The position numbers and the translations under genes were made by a program. Below are positions 8,028 to 15,546 of a stretch of DNA of 17,808 bases, one piece after another (within the stretch, counting starts at the first letter, position 1; each line of letters starts with the position of its first letter). The notes below the pieces were generated by a model that saw nothing but the letters and a program-made list of their open reading frames with translations, had not been told where the DNA came from and made no database searches. Location: contig CAYFGZ010000071.1 of assembly GCA_964342575.1 (NCBI GenBank), forward strand, positions 1-17,808, given 5' to 3'. The DNA is from GCA-002701455 sp964342575 (GTDB taxonomy: Bacteria; Pseudomonadota; Alphaproteobacteria; Thalassobaculales; Thalassobaculaceae).

Positions 8028-8070
8028 CCGGTATTAAGGCGATTGGAGAAGTAGGTTGAAAGAATACCGG
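8028..8070 (+). repeat. 8-bp perfect inverted repeat in the methyltransferase leader
   Basis: CCGGTATT (8028-8035) and AATACCGG (8063-8070) are perfect inverted repeats separated by 27 bases, about 108 bases upstream of the ATG at 8178. They could form the closing stem of a leader RNA or bind a dimeric regulator. The enclosed sequence does not match a SAM-II or other riboswitch core that I can recognise. Confidence 0.35.
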
Positions 8071-8177
8071 TTAGAGGTATTGTTATAGGATTTTATTTGG
8101 TCGTTTTCTCCTTCTTTTTAAGGTCTGGGATTGATTAAAAATTGGTGATCTAAACTTGTTTATTGGGAGGTTCTTCA

Positions 8178-9338
8178 ATGCACACGAGTAGTGATAGAAT
8201 GTTGACGACCCATATGGGTAGTTTACCCCGCCAGGATAGATTGGCTCGTTTGTTAATTGATCAGGATAACGGTCAAGATGTTGATAAAGATATTCTTATG
8301 GATGTTTGTGCCAGAGCAGTTGGCCGAGTGGTGAAACTGCAACTTGAGAGCAATATAGATATAGGAAATGATGGGGAGCAACCTAGAGTTGGGTTTCAAA
8401 CTTATGTTAGTTCACGAATGAAAGGTTTTGGAGGCGAAAGTAGGCGGCCGGAGCCAAGCGAAATGAAGATATTTCCTCAGTGGGCTAAAATGATAAAGTC
8501 TCGGCGACCGCCTGAAGCAAGAATGTATAATGCACCGGCGGCCATTGGGAGAATTAGTTATGATAATATGTCGGGTATTGAGGAAGAATGTGCTTTATTT
8601 GAATGGGCTCTGAAAGCAAACAGCAAACAATTTACGGAATGTTTTATGACCGCCGCTTCTCCAGGAATTATAGCAACGTCTATGATCAACCAATATTATT
8701 CTAGTCACGAAGATTATTTGTTTGGTTTAGCAAAGGAGATTGGCAAAGAATATCGTTATATTGTTGATTCGGGTTTTTTATTGCAGATTGATGCTCCAGA
8801 CCTAGCAATGGAACGCGCTTGTTTTTTTCAAAACCATTCACTCGATTCATTTAGAAAGTTAGTTTGCTTACATGTTGAGGCAATAAATATTGCACTGGAA
8901 GGCATTCCGCCGGAAAAAGTGCGGCTTCATTGCTGTTGGGGAAATCGAGATGGTCCGCATACCGAAGACGTTGCTTTAAAGGATATACTGACTTTACTTT
9001 ACGAAGCCCGTGTTGGAGGGCTTTGCTTGCCATTCGCTAATCCACGACACGCGCATGAAATTGAGCTGCTCCGGAGCACTAAATTACCGCCGCATATGAT
9101 ATTAGTGAGTGGTGTTATAGAATCCACAAGTAATTACGTGGAACATCCACAGGTCGTAGCTGAACGCATTATCCGTTCGATTAATGCTGTGGGCGATAAA
9201 GAACGTGTTGTCGCCGGGGTGGACTGTGGTTTTGGAACATTTGCCGGTTATTCATTAGTTGCAGATGATGTAGTTTGGGCAAAATTGGAATCTTTAGCGA
9301 TAGGAGCATCCATGGTTAGTGAAGAGTTTTGGCGTTAG
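8178..9338 (+). CDS. cobalamin-independent methionine synthase (MetE C-terminal domain) family methyltransferase
   Basis: A 386-residue stand-alone version of the MetE catalytic barrel; the N-terminal MetE domain is absent. It opens with the family signature LTTHMGSLPR (9-18) and carries the expected zinc-site pattern: HCCWGN (251-256, His251-x-Cys253) and VDCGFGTF (348-355, Cys350), with SGVIES (311-316) between. Full MetE is about 750 aa. Short paralogs include epoxyalkane:CoM transferase and many uncharacterised methyltransferases, so methionine synthesis itself is not implied; thiol activation by zinc is the supported chemistry. The ATG at 8178 has GGGAGG seven bases upstream; a TTG at 8163 is rejected because the ribosome site would fall inside the gene. 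A dehydrogenase follows after 149 bp on the same strand. Confidence 0.88.
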   Translation: MHTSSDRMLTTHMGSLPRQDRLARLLIDQDNGQDVDKDILMDVCARAVGRVVKLQLESNIDIGNDGEQPRVGFQTYVSSRMKGFGGESRRPEPSEMKIFPQWAKMIKSRRPPEARMYNAPAAIGRISYDNMSGIEEECALFEWALKANSKQFTECFMTAASPGIIATSMINQYYSSHEDYLFGLAKEIGKEYRYIVDSGFLLQIDAPDLAMERACFFQNHSLDSFRKLVCLHVEAINIALEGIPPEKVRLHCCWGNRDGPHTEDVALKDILTLLYEARVGGLCLPFANPRHAHEIELLRSTKLPPHMILVSGVIESTSNYVEHPQVVAERIIRSINAVGDKERVVAGVDCGFGTFAGYSLVADDVVWAKLESLAIGASMVSEEFWR

Positions 9339-9487
9339 ATGTTTTTTACTAGTTTTGCGATACTGTTAAAATCTAGTCCCAAATTTATTAGTATAAAATG
9401 AATATGTAGCGGGCCATAGCTTAATTATTGTAATATCTAGTGAAAGTTGGATGTTAGGCATTGTCGGTGGATTATAGCGAGGTTGAA

Positions 9488-10198
9488 ATGGATGATCGAG
9501 TATTGGTTACGGGCGGTTCTAGGAATATAGGTCGCGGGATATGCGAACGGTTGCAGAGTGATGGGATTCAGGTAATTCAGCTGGACTGCTTAAAGCCAGA
9601 GAACCCAGATTCAGCTGAGTTTATCGAAGTTGATCTGTCTGACCGAGTGGCCACGAGTAAAGTTCTTTCTGAGATAACGAGCAATTATCTGATCACCAGG
9701 GTCGTCAATAACGTTGGGATTTCCGTAGTAGCGAAAGTTGAGGAGGCATCATTAGATGATTTTGATCGAGTTTTGCGGCTTAATACAGAGGTAGCATTGC
9801 AGTGTGTGCAAGCTTTAGTTCCACAAATGAAAGAAGTGGGGTTTGGTCGTATCGTTAATATTGCCAGCAGGGCAATTGTTGGGATACCAGAGCTCTCTGT
9901 CTATGCTGCAAGCAAATCAGCAGTGGTGGGCCTTATGAAAACCTGGGCCATGGAACTGGCTGGTTATGGTATTACTTCTAATGCTGTAGCTCCGGGACCG
10001 ATAGATACTGATATGCTGCGTGGAGCGTATACGCCAGAAGTTTATGACCAGACGCGACTTGGTGTCCCCGTTGGACGTTTTGGTAATCCGGCTGATATAG
10101 CAAATGCAGTCAGTTTTCTGCTTGATGAAAGGTCAAGTTTCGTTAACGGACAAGTGCTACATGTCTGTGGCGGAATGTCGATAGGAAGGGCTGGTTAA
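9488..10198 (+). CDS. short-chain dehydrogenase/reductase (SDR) family protein
   Basis: A classical SDR of 236 residues that oxidises or reduces a hydroxyl/keto group with NAD(P)(H). The cofactor motif is TGGSRNIGRG (8-17), then VVNNVGIS (72-79, NNAG variant), the catalytic set Ser127 in NIASRA, Tyr139 and Lys143 in YAASK, and NAVAPGPIDT (165-174). The C-terminus has SFVNGQVLHVCGG, as in many quinone/3-oxoacyl reductase-like members. The start is placed at ATG 9488 with GAGG five bases upstream, which puts the glycine motif at the usual distance from the N-terminus. A TTG at 9461 would add nine residues. Substrate is unknown; it follows the methyltransferase on the same strand and could be co-expressed with it. 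Confidence 0.92.
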   Translation: MDDRVLVTGGSRNIGRGICERLQSDGIQVIQLDCLKPENPDSAEFIEVDLSDRVATSKVLSEITSNYLITRVVNNVGISVVAKVEEASLDDFDRVLRLNTEVALQCVQALVPQMKEVGFGRIVNIASRAIVGIPELSVYAASKSAVVGLMKTWAMELAGYGITSNAVAPGPIDTDMLRGAYTPEVYDQTRLGVPVGRFGNPADIANAVSFLLDERSSFVNGQVLHVCGGMSIGRAG

Positions 10199-10461
10199 GG
10201 CTGGATTACACTTCACCTTCATTTTTATCCATTTTTCTATTTCACTATTTTGGGGTGTAGAGGAGTCTAATAATACTTTTTTTTTAATATATATAATATT
10301 AGTGGCTTCGATAAATTTTCTCACTTTTTTGTCACACACCAATACCACAAGACACTGCAAGTTCCTGATCGGATGCTGTAATTTAAAGGGTCGTCTAGCT
10401 CCTGTAATGCTTTGTGAAAGCCAGGAATGTTTTCTCACTTTGCTAAGGAGGGTCAAGAAAG

Positions 10462-11865
10462 CTAAACCCAAGCAGCCGAATGGGTGCCTACTGGTACCGG
10501 CCCAGTATGCCAATGTGGAGAAGTTTCCGACATCAATTCCGGTGATTTTACGTGAAGTACGTCACCCCATGGAGAGCCATGGATCTCTAGCAAATCAGAG
10601 ATATCCTTTTCCTCGGGGTTCTTGGTAGATAGTCCGTCAATCCTTCCGAGTTCATTTATCCAGCGCCCGGTTTGGGCTAGAGAAACGCGGACCATCCATG
10701 AGCCTCCCTCCACAGCGCGGCGTCTAAGCGCCACCATTGCTCCAAAAGCAGCAAGGTAACCTGTACCATGATCTAGCGCCTGACAGGGAAGAGGGTGGGG
10801 CTTGCCAGTGCCGGACGCTATCATCCCTTCGTATACAATCCCGCTTGCACTTTGGGTAAGACTGTCGAAACCACGCCACCTACTCCATGGGCCTTTATGT
10901 CCATAAGCGGAAAGAGTGACATAAACGATACCTGGCTTTAGTTCCGCCACTTCCTCTGGACCGAAACCGCGCCCCGCGATGGTTCCGGGACGATAACCCT
11001 GGACGAAAATATCCGCATCGTAAGCCATCTCCCGTAATCGTTGGCTATCAGATGCCAGACGTAGATCAAGAAAAGCTGACCGTTTACCGAGGCCAGTGTC
11101 AATCACTAACGGCTCTAGTAATGGCAAATGAGCTGCCCCTATCCGAATTACTTGAGCCCCATGTGAAGCAAGTGTCCTACCGCAAACTGGGCCGGCGATC
11201 ACCTTAGTAAGATCTAGAACTTTCACCCCTGTCAGTGGGCTGTCTCCAAACGCTGGAAGGGGAGTAGGTGGCGCGTCACCAATTTTTGAAACCTCGATCA
11301 GCGGTAGTTTTGATAAAGCCTGGGCTTGAGGGTGTGACGACCACTCTTCTGGTGATCGAATTAAAGCAACACACAGTAAATCCTCCCGGCAACGTGTCTC
11401 AAGCTCCAGTCCGTCCCAATCAGCAACAGCCTGCCGCACCTCTGTGGGGTTGTTTGAACAACCTAGAACTTTAAGTACACCGTCCCGCAAATGTGGAAAC
11501 TGGCAATGCAGTTGTATCCAACGGTTATCCCGCGTGCGGTAATAGCCAGACGCGGGTGCCCAAAACGTTTCACGAGGTTTATCAATAATACGAGTATACT
11601 TTTCGCTACAAAATGCTACAGCAGCATCTTGGAGATTTATAGAGACGCGCTGGCGTCTACCGGTTCGCGCGTACCAGAGCTCAGCAGCTGCAAGCGATGA
11701 CGCCCCAATCGTTGCAGCTGCTACTGTACCTAAACGAAATATCGACGATAAAACCGGATCCTTGCCAGTTATTGTAATGTTAGTAAGCGCCTCAGCATCG
11801 CTGCCAGCCATTTGCCAAAGGCTTTTAAGGGCTTCCTTCGGAGCTGGACTAGTTGTATTTACCAT
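10462..11865 (-). CDS. family III (CaiB/BaiF) CoA-transferase, two-lobed long form
   Basis: A 467-residue family III CoA-transferase, likely moving CoA between carboxylic acids through an aspartyl intermediate. The canonical N-terminal opening LTGVKVLDLTKVIAGP is displaced to residues 211-226. It is followed by GQVIRIG-like and KPGIVYVTLSAYG segments, GFDSLTQSASG (332-342), and LDHGTGYLAAFGAMVAL (364-380) with the probable catalytic Asp365. The first 200 residues contain a second, degenerate copy of the late part of the fold (GTVAAATIGASSLAAAELW at 46-64, then RTGRRQRVSINLQDA) without the aspartate. From memory, this long form ending in PVPVGTH-x-AAW is a known proteobacterial subfamily, so it looks complete. 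ATG 11865 has GAGGA six bases upstream; a TTG lies one codon earlier. One sampled line gave about 52% GC. Convergent with the SDR gene. Confidence 0.9.
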   Translation of the reverse strand: MVNTTSPAPKEALKSLWQMAGSDAEALTNITITGKDPVLSSIFRLGTVAAATIGASSLAAAELWYARTGRRQRVSINLQDAAVAFCSEKYTRIIDKPRETFWAPASGYYRTRDNRWIQLHCQFPHLRDGVLKVLGCSNNPTEVRQAVADWDGLELETRCREDLLCVALIRSPEEWSSHPQAQALSKLPLIEVSKIGDAPPTPLPAFGDSPLTGVKVLDLTKVIAGPVCGRTLASHGAQVIRIGAAHLPLLEPLVIDTGLGKRSAFLDLRLASDSQRLREMAYDADIFVQGYRPGTIAGRGFGPEEVAELKPGIVYVTLSAYGHKGPWSRWRGFDSLTQSASGIVYEGMIASGTGKPHPLPCQALDHGTGYLAAFGAMVALRRRAVEGGSWMVRVSLAQTGRWINELGRIDGLSTKNPEEKDISDLLEIHGSPWGDVLHVKSPELMSETSPHWHTGPVPVGTHSAAWV

Positions 11866-12031
11866 CAACTATCCTCATTCAATAAAGAAATTTATGTAAG
11901 CTATAGATAACATAATACTTTTCAGAAGTTTAAGACTACTTTGATATGAAATCTTTTAACAACTGCACGCAAATGTATTATTGTCTGCTTCCATTTCTTC
12001 GCATTAGGGTGATATTTAGTCAGGGTTGGAA

Positions 12032-13147
12032 ATGCATAAAGTTGTTGTTGTAGGCTGTGGGTTATTTGGCAGCGCCGCAACTCGTCATTTGGCGGAAAGA
12101 AGTGCTGGTATTATATGTGTTGGACCTGATGAACCAAAAAACCGTAAGACCCATAACGGGGTGTTTGGTAGTCACTATGACGAAGGCCGTATGACTAGAG
12201 TAGTCGATCCGGTGGTCAAGTGGGCTATTTCTGCAAAAAATTCGATAGATCGTTATAATGATATCGAAACCAGGAGCGGTATTAAGTTCTTCAATCCGTC
12301 TGGTTATCTTGGTATTGGCGAGCCCAAGTCAGATTATAACGACCGTTACGCGGCTGCTGGTGTTTTAGTTGGTGCGGCAACTAAGAAACTTAGTGCAGCT
12401 CAAATTCGATCTAAATTCCCATTTCTATCGATTAATGATAATGCCGACGGGCTGTTAGAGACTGGAACGGCAGGGCATATAAGCCCTCGCTCAATGATCC
12501 GTGCCCAAAGCAAACTCGCCGAGGAGGCAGGTGCCAGTTTTATTCGGGATGAAGCCACGAAAATTCATAATACTACCAGCGGTATCGAGGTTGAACTTGC
12601 TTTGGGGGAAACTGTTAAAGCGGAGAAGGTCCTAATTGCAACGGGAGGGTTCACATCTGCTTGTGGTTTGAGCCCAATCGATCTGAATTTACGTGTCTTT
12701 GGCCGCACAGTCGTCTTGGTTGGGATCGAGGGAGCGCTAATAAACACGCTTTCAGGAATGCCAACAATAATACATTGTAGAAGTGGCGCCTATATTCTGC
12801 CACCAGTTCTTTATCCAGATGGAAATACGTATATTAAGCTGGGTATTGGAACAGATTCTGATACCACATTTGAAAAAATAGAAGATCTCCAAGCTTGGTT
12901 TAAAGGGAAAGGTTCAAAAAAAAATAGAGTGGAGTTTACCGATTTTATTAAAAACCTGATGCCCGCTCTTAGAAACTGCAACAAATGGTACACAGATACT
13001 TGCGTTGTTACTCAGACGCCTACTGGATTGCCAATAATCGATTATGTTGATGGGAGAAAAATCGCTGTTGCTGTTGGCGGGAATGGCAAAGGTGCGAAGG
13101 GCGCAGATGAATGGGGAAAGATTGCAGTCGACCTAATCAGTTCTTAA
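12032..13147 (+). CDS. FAD-dependent amine oxidase, sarcosine oxidase/DAO family
   Basis: A 371-residue flavoprotein of the DAO fold, with the N-terminal dinucleotide motif VVVGCGLFGSAATRHL (5-20). It then has GSHYDEGRMTRV (46-57, resembling the SHG-x-x-R-x-x-R stretch of monomeric sarcosine oxidase and N-methyltryptophan oxidase), HISPRSMIRAQ (149-159) and the C-terminal VAVGGNGKGAKGADEWG. Cys324 in DTCVVTQTPTGLPIID aligns by eye with the cysteine that binds FAD covalently in monomeric sarcosine oxidase (family CMYT-type motif). The likely reaction is oxidation of a secondary or N-methyl amine with O2; the substrate is inferred only at class level. ATG 12032 has AGGG six bases upstream, preferred over TTG 12026. 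Divergent from the CoA-transferase across a 166-bp spacer. Confidence 0.87.
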   Translation: MHKVVVVGCGLFGSAATRHLAERSAGIICVGPDEPKNRKTHNGVFGSHYDEGRMTRVVDPVVKWAISAKNSIDRYNDIETRSGIKFFNPSGYLGIGEPKSDYNDRYAAAGVLVGAATKKLSAAQIRSKFPFLSINDNADGLLETGTAGHISPRSMIRAQSKLAEEAGASFIRDEATKIHNTTSGIEVELALGETVKAEKVLIATGGFTSACGLSPIDLNLRVFGRTVVLVGIEGALINTLSGMPTIIHCRSGAYILPPVLYPDGNTYIKLGIGTDSDTTFEKIEDLQAWFKGKGSKKNRVEFTDFIKNLMPALRNCNKWYTDTCVVTQTPTGLPIIDYVDGRKIAVAVGGNGKGAKGADEWGKIAVDLISS

Positions 13148-13336
13148 ACTTTACTTGGGATCTATTCCTACCAAAAAAGTTGACTAAGAGTAAACTCGTT
13201 GGCTGGAATGAAAGACTGAGACTAATGCCTTTAGGTCATTTTTTAAAACGTATCATTAGTGCAGACGGGCTAATTTATTGACCTATTAACCTTGTCCATG
13301 GTTAGCTGAAGCCCGGTATTTTTGGGAGAATCGCCT

Positions 13337-14329
13337 ATGACCCTTGATATTCCAGTGATTGATTTGAGTCCGTTTCGAGGTGGCAGCGCCGGGGGTAAAG
13401 TGGAGGTCGCGCAAGCAGTGGCATCGGCTTGGGAAACAATTGGATTTCTTGTGGTAGAGGGGCACGGCGTCGATCCAGCGGAGGGTGCGGATCTTCATGC
13501 CAGCGCGTTGGCCTTTTTCGATCTTCCACTGCATGAAAAATTGACTGTTCGGCGACCGCGAAATGATCAAAACCGTGGCTATATTCCCTATGGTGAAGAG
13601 ACATTGGCACGGATGCACGGTGGGGATACTCCGCCTGATTACAAGGAAGTATTCGCCATTGGACCCGATGATATTCCAGCGACGCCGTATTACACTGGAT
13701 CGCTCGCCTATCCGGATTTCGCGCCCAACCTGTGGCCGGCAGAACCGGTCGCGCTGCGCCGTCATATGCTGATTTATTACGCGTCGATGGTTGAATTATC
13801 GAGGCTTTTGGCTCGGATTTACGCGGTTGCCCTGGATTTGCCGGAGGAGTTCTTTAGCAGCAAACTGCAACGGCATTCATCGCAATTGCGAATGTTGCAC
13901 TATCCGGTGCCGGACCAACCGTTTTTGCCTGGGCAATTGCGCTGTGGTGCACATTCGGACTTGGGTATGACCACGATTTTGCGTAATGAGGCGGCGCCGG
14001 GTGGGCTAGAGGTGCTAACCTCTACGGGCGATTGGGTTGTGGCACCCGCAGCACCGAATACGTTTGTCGTTAACCTTGGAGATTTGATGATGCGTTGGAG
14101 TAACGATCGATGGCGTTCAACCCAGCACCGTGTTGCAATCCCGGAGACTGAAGAATGGAACCAAAGCCGGCGACTCTCGTTGGGGTTTTTCGTGGTGCCG
14201 GAATATGACGCGATGGTCGAGTGCGTAACGGGCACGGGCGGGGCAGCCAAATATCCACCAATCACTGTGCGTAGCTATCGGACCGGCCGGTTCGCCGCCG
14301 GTGCTGGAGTTCAACCAGTGGCCGAGTGA
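13337..14329 (+). CDS. isopenicillin N synthase-like Fe(II)/2-oxoglutarate oxygenase
   Basis: A 330-residue oxygenase with both halves of the family: an N-terminal DIOX_N-type region starting IPVIDLSPFRG (5-15) and GFLVVEGHGVD (36-46), and the C-terminal double-stranded beta-helix. Iron ligands are CGAHSDLGMTT (203-213; His206, Asp208) and His264 in STQHRV; Arg279-x-Ser281 in RRLSLGFF is the usual 2-oxoglutarate carboxylate pair, so a 2OG-dependent enzyme is expected rather than a true isopenicillin N synthase. ATG 13337 with GGGAGA seven bases upstream is preferred over TTG 13322. It is clearly richer in G+C than its neighbours (53-62% in three sampled lines against about 43% for one line of the upstream flavoprotein gene), with many GCG, CCG and GGC codons, which suggests recent acquisition. 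It stands alone between spacers of about 190 and 280 bp. Confidence 0.9.
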   Translation: MTLDIPVIDLSPFRGGSAGGKVEVAQAVASAWETIGFLVVEGHGVDPAEGADLHASALAFFDLPLHEKLTVRRPRNDQNRGYIPYGEETLARMHGGDTPPDYKEVFAIGPDDIPATPYYTGSLAYPDFAPNLWPAEPVALRRHMLIYYASMVELSRLLARIYAVALDLPEEFFSSKLQRHSSQLRMLHYPVPDQPFLPGQLRCGAHSDLGMTTILRNEAAPGGLEVLTSTGDWVVAPAAPNTFVVNLGDLMMRWSNDRWRSTQHRVAIPETEEWNQSRRLSLGFFVVPEYDAMVECVTGTGGAAKYPPITVRSYRTGRFAAGAGVQPVAE

Positions 14330-14460
14330 TCGTGTCTGGTACAGTGTTAGCGTGACCTACTGTAAATAATTCTTCTAGGTGTTTACTGCCGGTGCTTTTG
14401 AGACTGTCGTTTGGTGATTAGGGAGAGGTTAGAAATTGGCCTGTTATCTGAAAAAAAAAT

Positions 14461-14513
14461 TGGTAGGCTGCCAGTCTAAATCAACTGTTTAACTATAAAC
14501 ATCTACGTGTACT
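14461..14513 (+). repeat. possible diverged copy of the intergenic repeat at 15431-15500
   Basis: In the 280-bp spacer before the nitroreductase gene, TGGTAG followed 13 bases later by GTCTAAATC matches the same pattern at 15431-15452 (17 of 22 bases without gaps). After a gap, AACTGTTTAACTATAAAC matches AACGACTTAACTAAGAAC (13 of 18). It lacks the CGGGG tRNA-like head and the promoter present in the other copy. The match may be chance in AT-rich DNA. Confidence 0.25.
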
Positions 14514-14609
14514 CTATAGTAATCCTAACAAAAGTTATGTAATTATTAACTGCCTAAATTTTCTTAATACTTATAAATTTTCTTCAACTCACTAGCTATG
14601 CAGGTAAAA

Positions 14610-15284
14610 ATGTCAAATATGTCGTTTGAAACAGTTGTTATGACCCGCCGCTCGGTACGTGGATTTCAGAACAAAGAAGTACCCCAAGAAATATTAACCA
14701 AAGTGTTTAATATTGCCCGTTGGGCACCATCCGGTACCAACATGCAACCTTGGCAAACTTATGTCGCCTCTGGGGCCACAAGAAACTCCCTGCGTGCAAA
14801 AATGATGGCAGCCGTGAAAAACGGTTTGCCGCCGGATCAAGATCACAAAGTGCCGCAGAAACCCATCGGACAGGTGTGGAAAACGCGCCGCAGAGAATGT
14901 GCAGCAGTTCTTTACCGTGCGATGGATATTGCATGGGAAGACAAAGTAGCCCGGAGCGCAGCTGCATTCAGAAACTTCGAGCTCTTTGATGCACCCCATG
15001 TGGCCTTTCTATGTATGGATGAAGCGTTTGGATTGGGGCGCGCCTGGGACGTGGGTATGTATGCTCAAACGTTGATGCTTGCGATGACCGCTAATGGTCT
15101 CGCGTCTTGTGCACAAGGCACCATGGGACACTACCCGGAGTTAGTTCGCGAAACCTTTGATCTTGGACCAGAAGTGAAAGTATTATTTGGTCTAAGCTTT
15201 GGCTACGAAGATACATCTATGAAAGTCAATGCCGCACACACACAAAGAGCTCCACTAGAAGATACGGTTATATTTAAACGTTAA
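14610..15284 (+). CDS. nitroreductase family protein
   Basis: A 224-residue FMN-dependent oxidoreductase of the nitroreductase superfamily. It has the N-terminal FMN phosphate-binding motif RRSVRGF (13-19), the ARWAPSGTNMQPW block (36-48) and the C-terminal GLASCAQG (163-170) plus LFGLSFGYED (192-201). Members reduce nitroaromatics, quinones or enones with NAD(P)H, and some act in dehalogenation or degradation; the natural substrate here is unknown. ATG 14610 is preceded by AGGT at a usable distance. An in-frame ATG at 14598 would add four residues but has no ribosome site. The gene has its own AT-rich upstream spacer and is followed by the rearranged region, with no convincing terminator. 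Confidence 0.92.
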   Translation: MSNMSFETVVMTRRSVRGFQNKEVPQEILTKVFNIARWAPSGTNMQPWQTYVASGATRNSLRAKMMAAVKNGLPPDQDHKVPQKPIGQVWKTRRRECAAVLYRAMDIAWEDKVARSAAAFRNFELFDAPHVAFLCMDEAFGLGRAWDVGMYAQTLMLAMTANGLASCAQGTMGHYPELVRETFDLGPEVKVLFGLSFGYEDTSMKVNAAHTQRAPLEDTVIFKR

Positions 15285-15374
15285 CAGCCTCTAATCGGTT
15301 CCTTGCATGATTTTTTTTGGAGATCTCCTTTCTTTATTTTTAAAGTGTAAATTAAAGAGAAGGGACTAAACTTC

Positions 15375-15449
15375 TTGATTTCTTTATGTTTTTCAATATA
15401 TTTCACGCAGGTCGGGGTATACCGTAGCGCTGGTAGCGCGTCCGTCTAA
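15375..15449 (+). pseudogene. promoter plus truncated tRNA-Pro-like 5' half (copy 1)
   Basis: CGGGGTATA at 15413 starts a segment that follows the tRNA-Pro pattern: a seven-base acceptor strand, TA, a D-arm with GCGC-TGGTA-GCGC able to pair (15427-15439), then a pyrimidine-rich start of an anticodon stem. The sequence becomes AAATCTAAAT, with no matching 3' strand, so no tRNA can fold. Upstream, TTGATT (15375-15380) and TATATT (15397-15402) are spaced 16 bases apart as in a tRNA promoter. The same arrangement occurs at 17712-17781. Copy 1 is more diverged than copy 2, with one extra base before TGGTAG. Confidence 0.45.
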
Positions 15450-15470
15450 ATCTAAATAAAAACAACGACT

Positions 15471-15510
15471 TAACTAAGAACTGTATATTAAAAATATAGT
15501 TGCTTAGTCA
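15471..15510. repeat. long AT-rich imperfect hairpin
   Basis: ACTAAGAACTGTATATT (15473-15489) pairs with AATATAGTTGCTTAGT (15493-15508) with one bulged base on each arm and a loop of three As. The arms extend imperfectly by TT/AA on the outside. It begins about 25 bases after the end of the tRNA-like head at 15413, so a transcript from that head's promoter would carry it. It may be part of a dispersed element or may end the minus-strand transcript; the T-run on that side is poor. Confidence 0.5.
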
Positions 15511-15546
15511 ACACATAACAACACTTAACAACGTTAAGGGCTCTGA

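Larger units (their letters stand above)
7559..8177. other. 619-bp AT-rich divergent spacer with two inverted repeats
   Basis: This is the longest gene-free stretch. It separates the EctD-like oxygenase (leftward) from the methyltransferase (rightward) and should hold both promoters. It contains two long-range inverted repeats, listed separately (7876-7966 and 8028-8070). The longest ATG reading seen by eye, 20 codons from 7725, has no convincing ribosome site. No tRNA or riboswitch consensus was recognised. Confidence 0.6.

Noticed and set aside
8028..8070. SAM-II or other known riboswitch ahead of the MetE-like gene.
   Set aside because: The stem is real, but the enclosed sequence does not contain a riboswitch core I can recognise.
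10157..10513. A 118-codon open frame on the minus strand across the SDR-CoA-transferase gap.
   Set aside because: It overlaps the 3' ends of two well-supported genes, has no ribosome site or recognisable domain, and its middle reads as low-complexity AT-rich sequence.
13286..13765. Long minus-strand open frames inside the 2OG oxygenase gene.
   Set aside because: They mirror a GC-rich coding gene with complete catalytic motifs; such antisense frames are expected there.
15319..15328. Palindrome GGAGATCTCC next to T-rich DNA after the nitroreductase gene as a terminator.
   Set aside because: It has no loop, so the hairpin would open to about three pairs, and the following tract is interrupted (TTTCTTTATTTTT).
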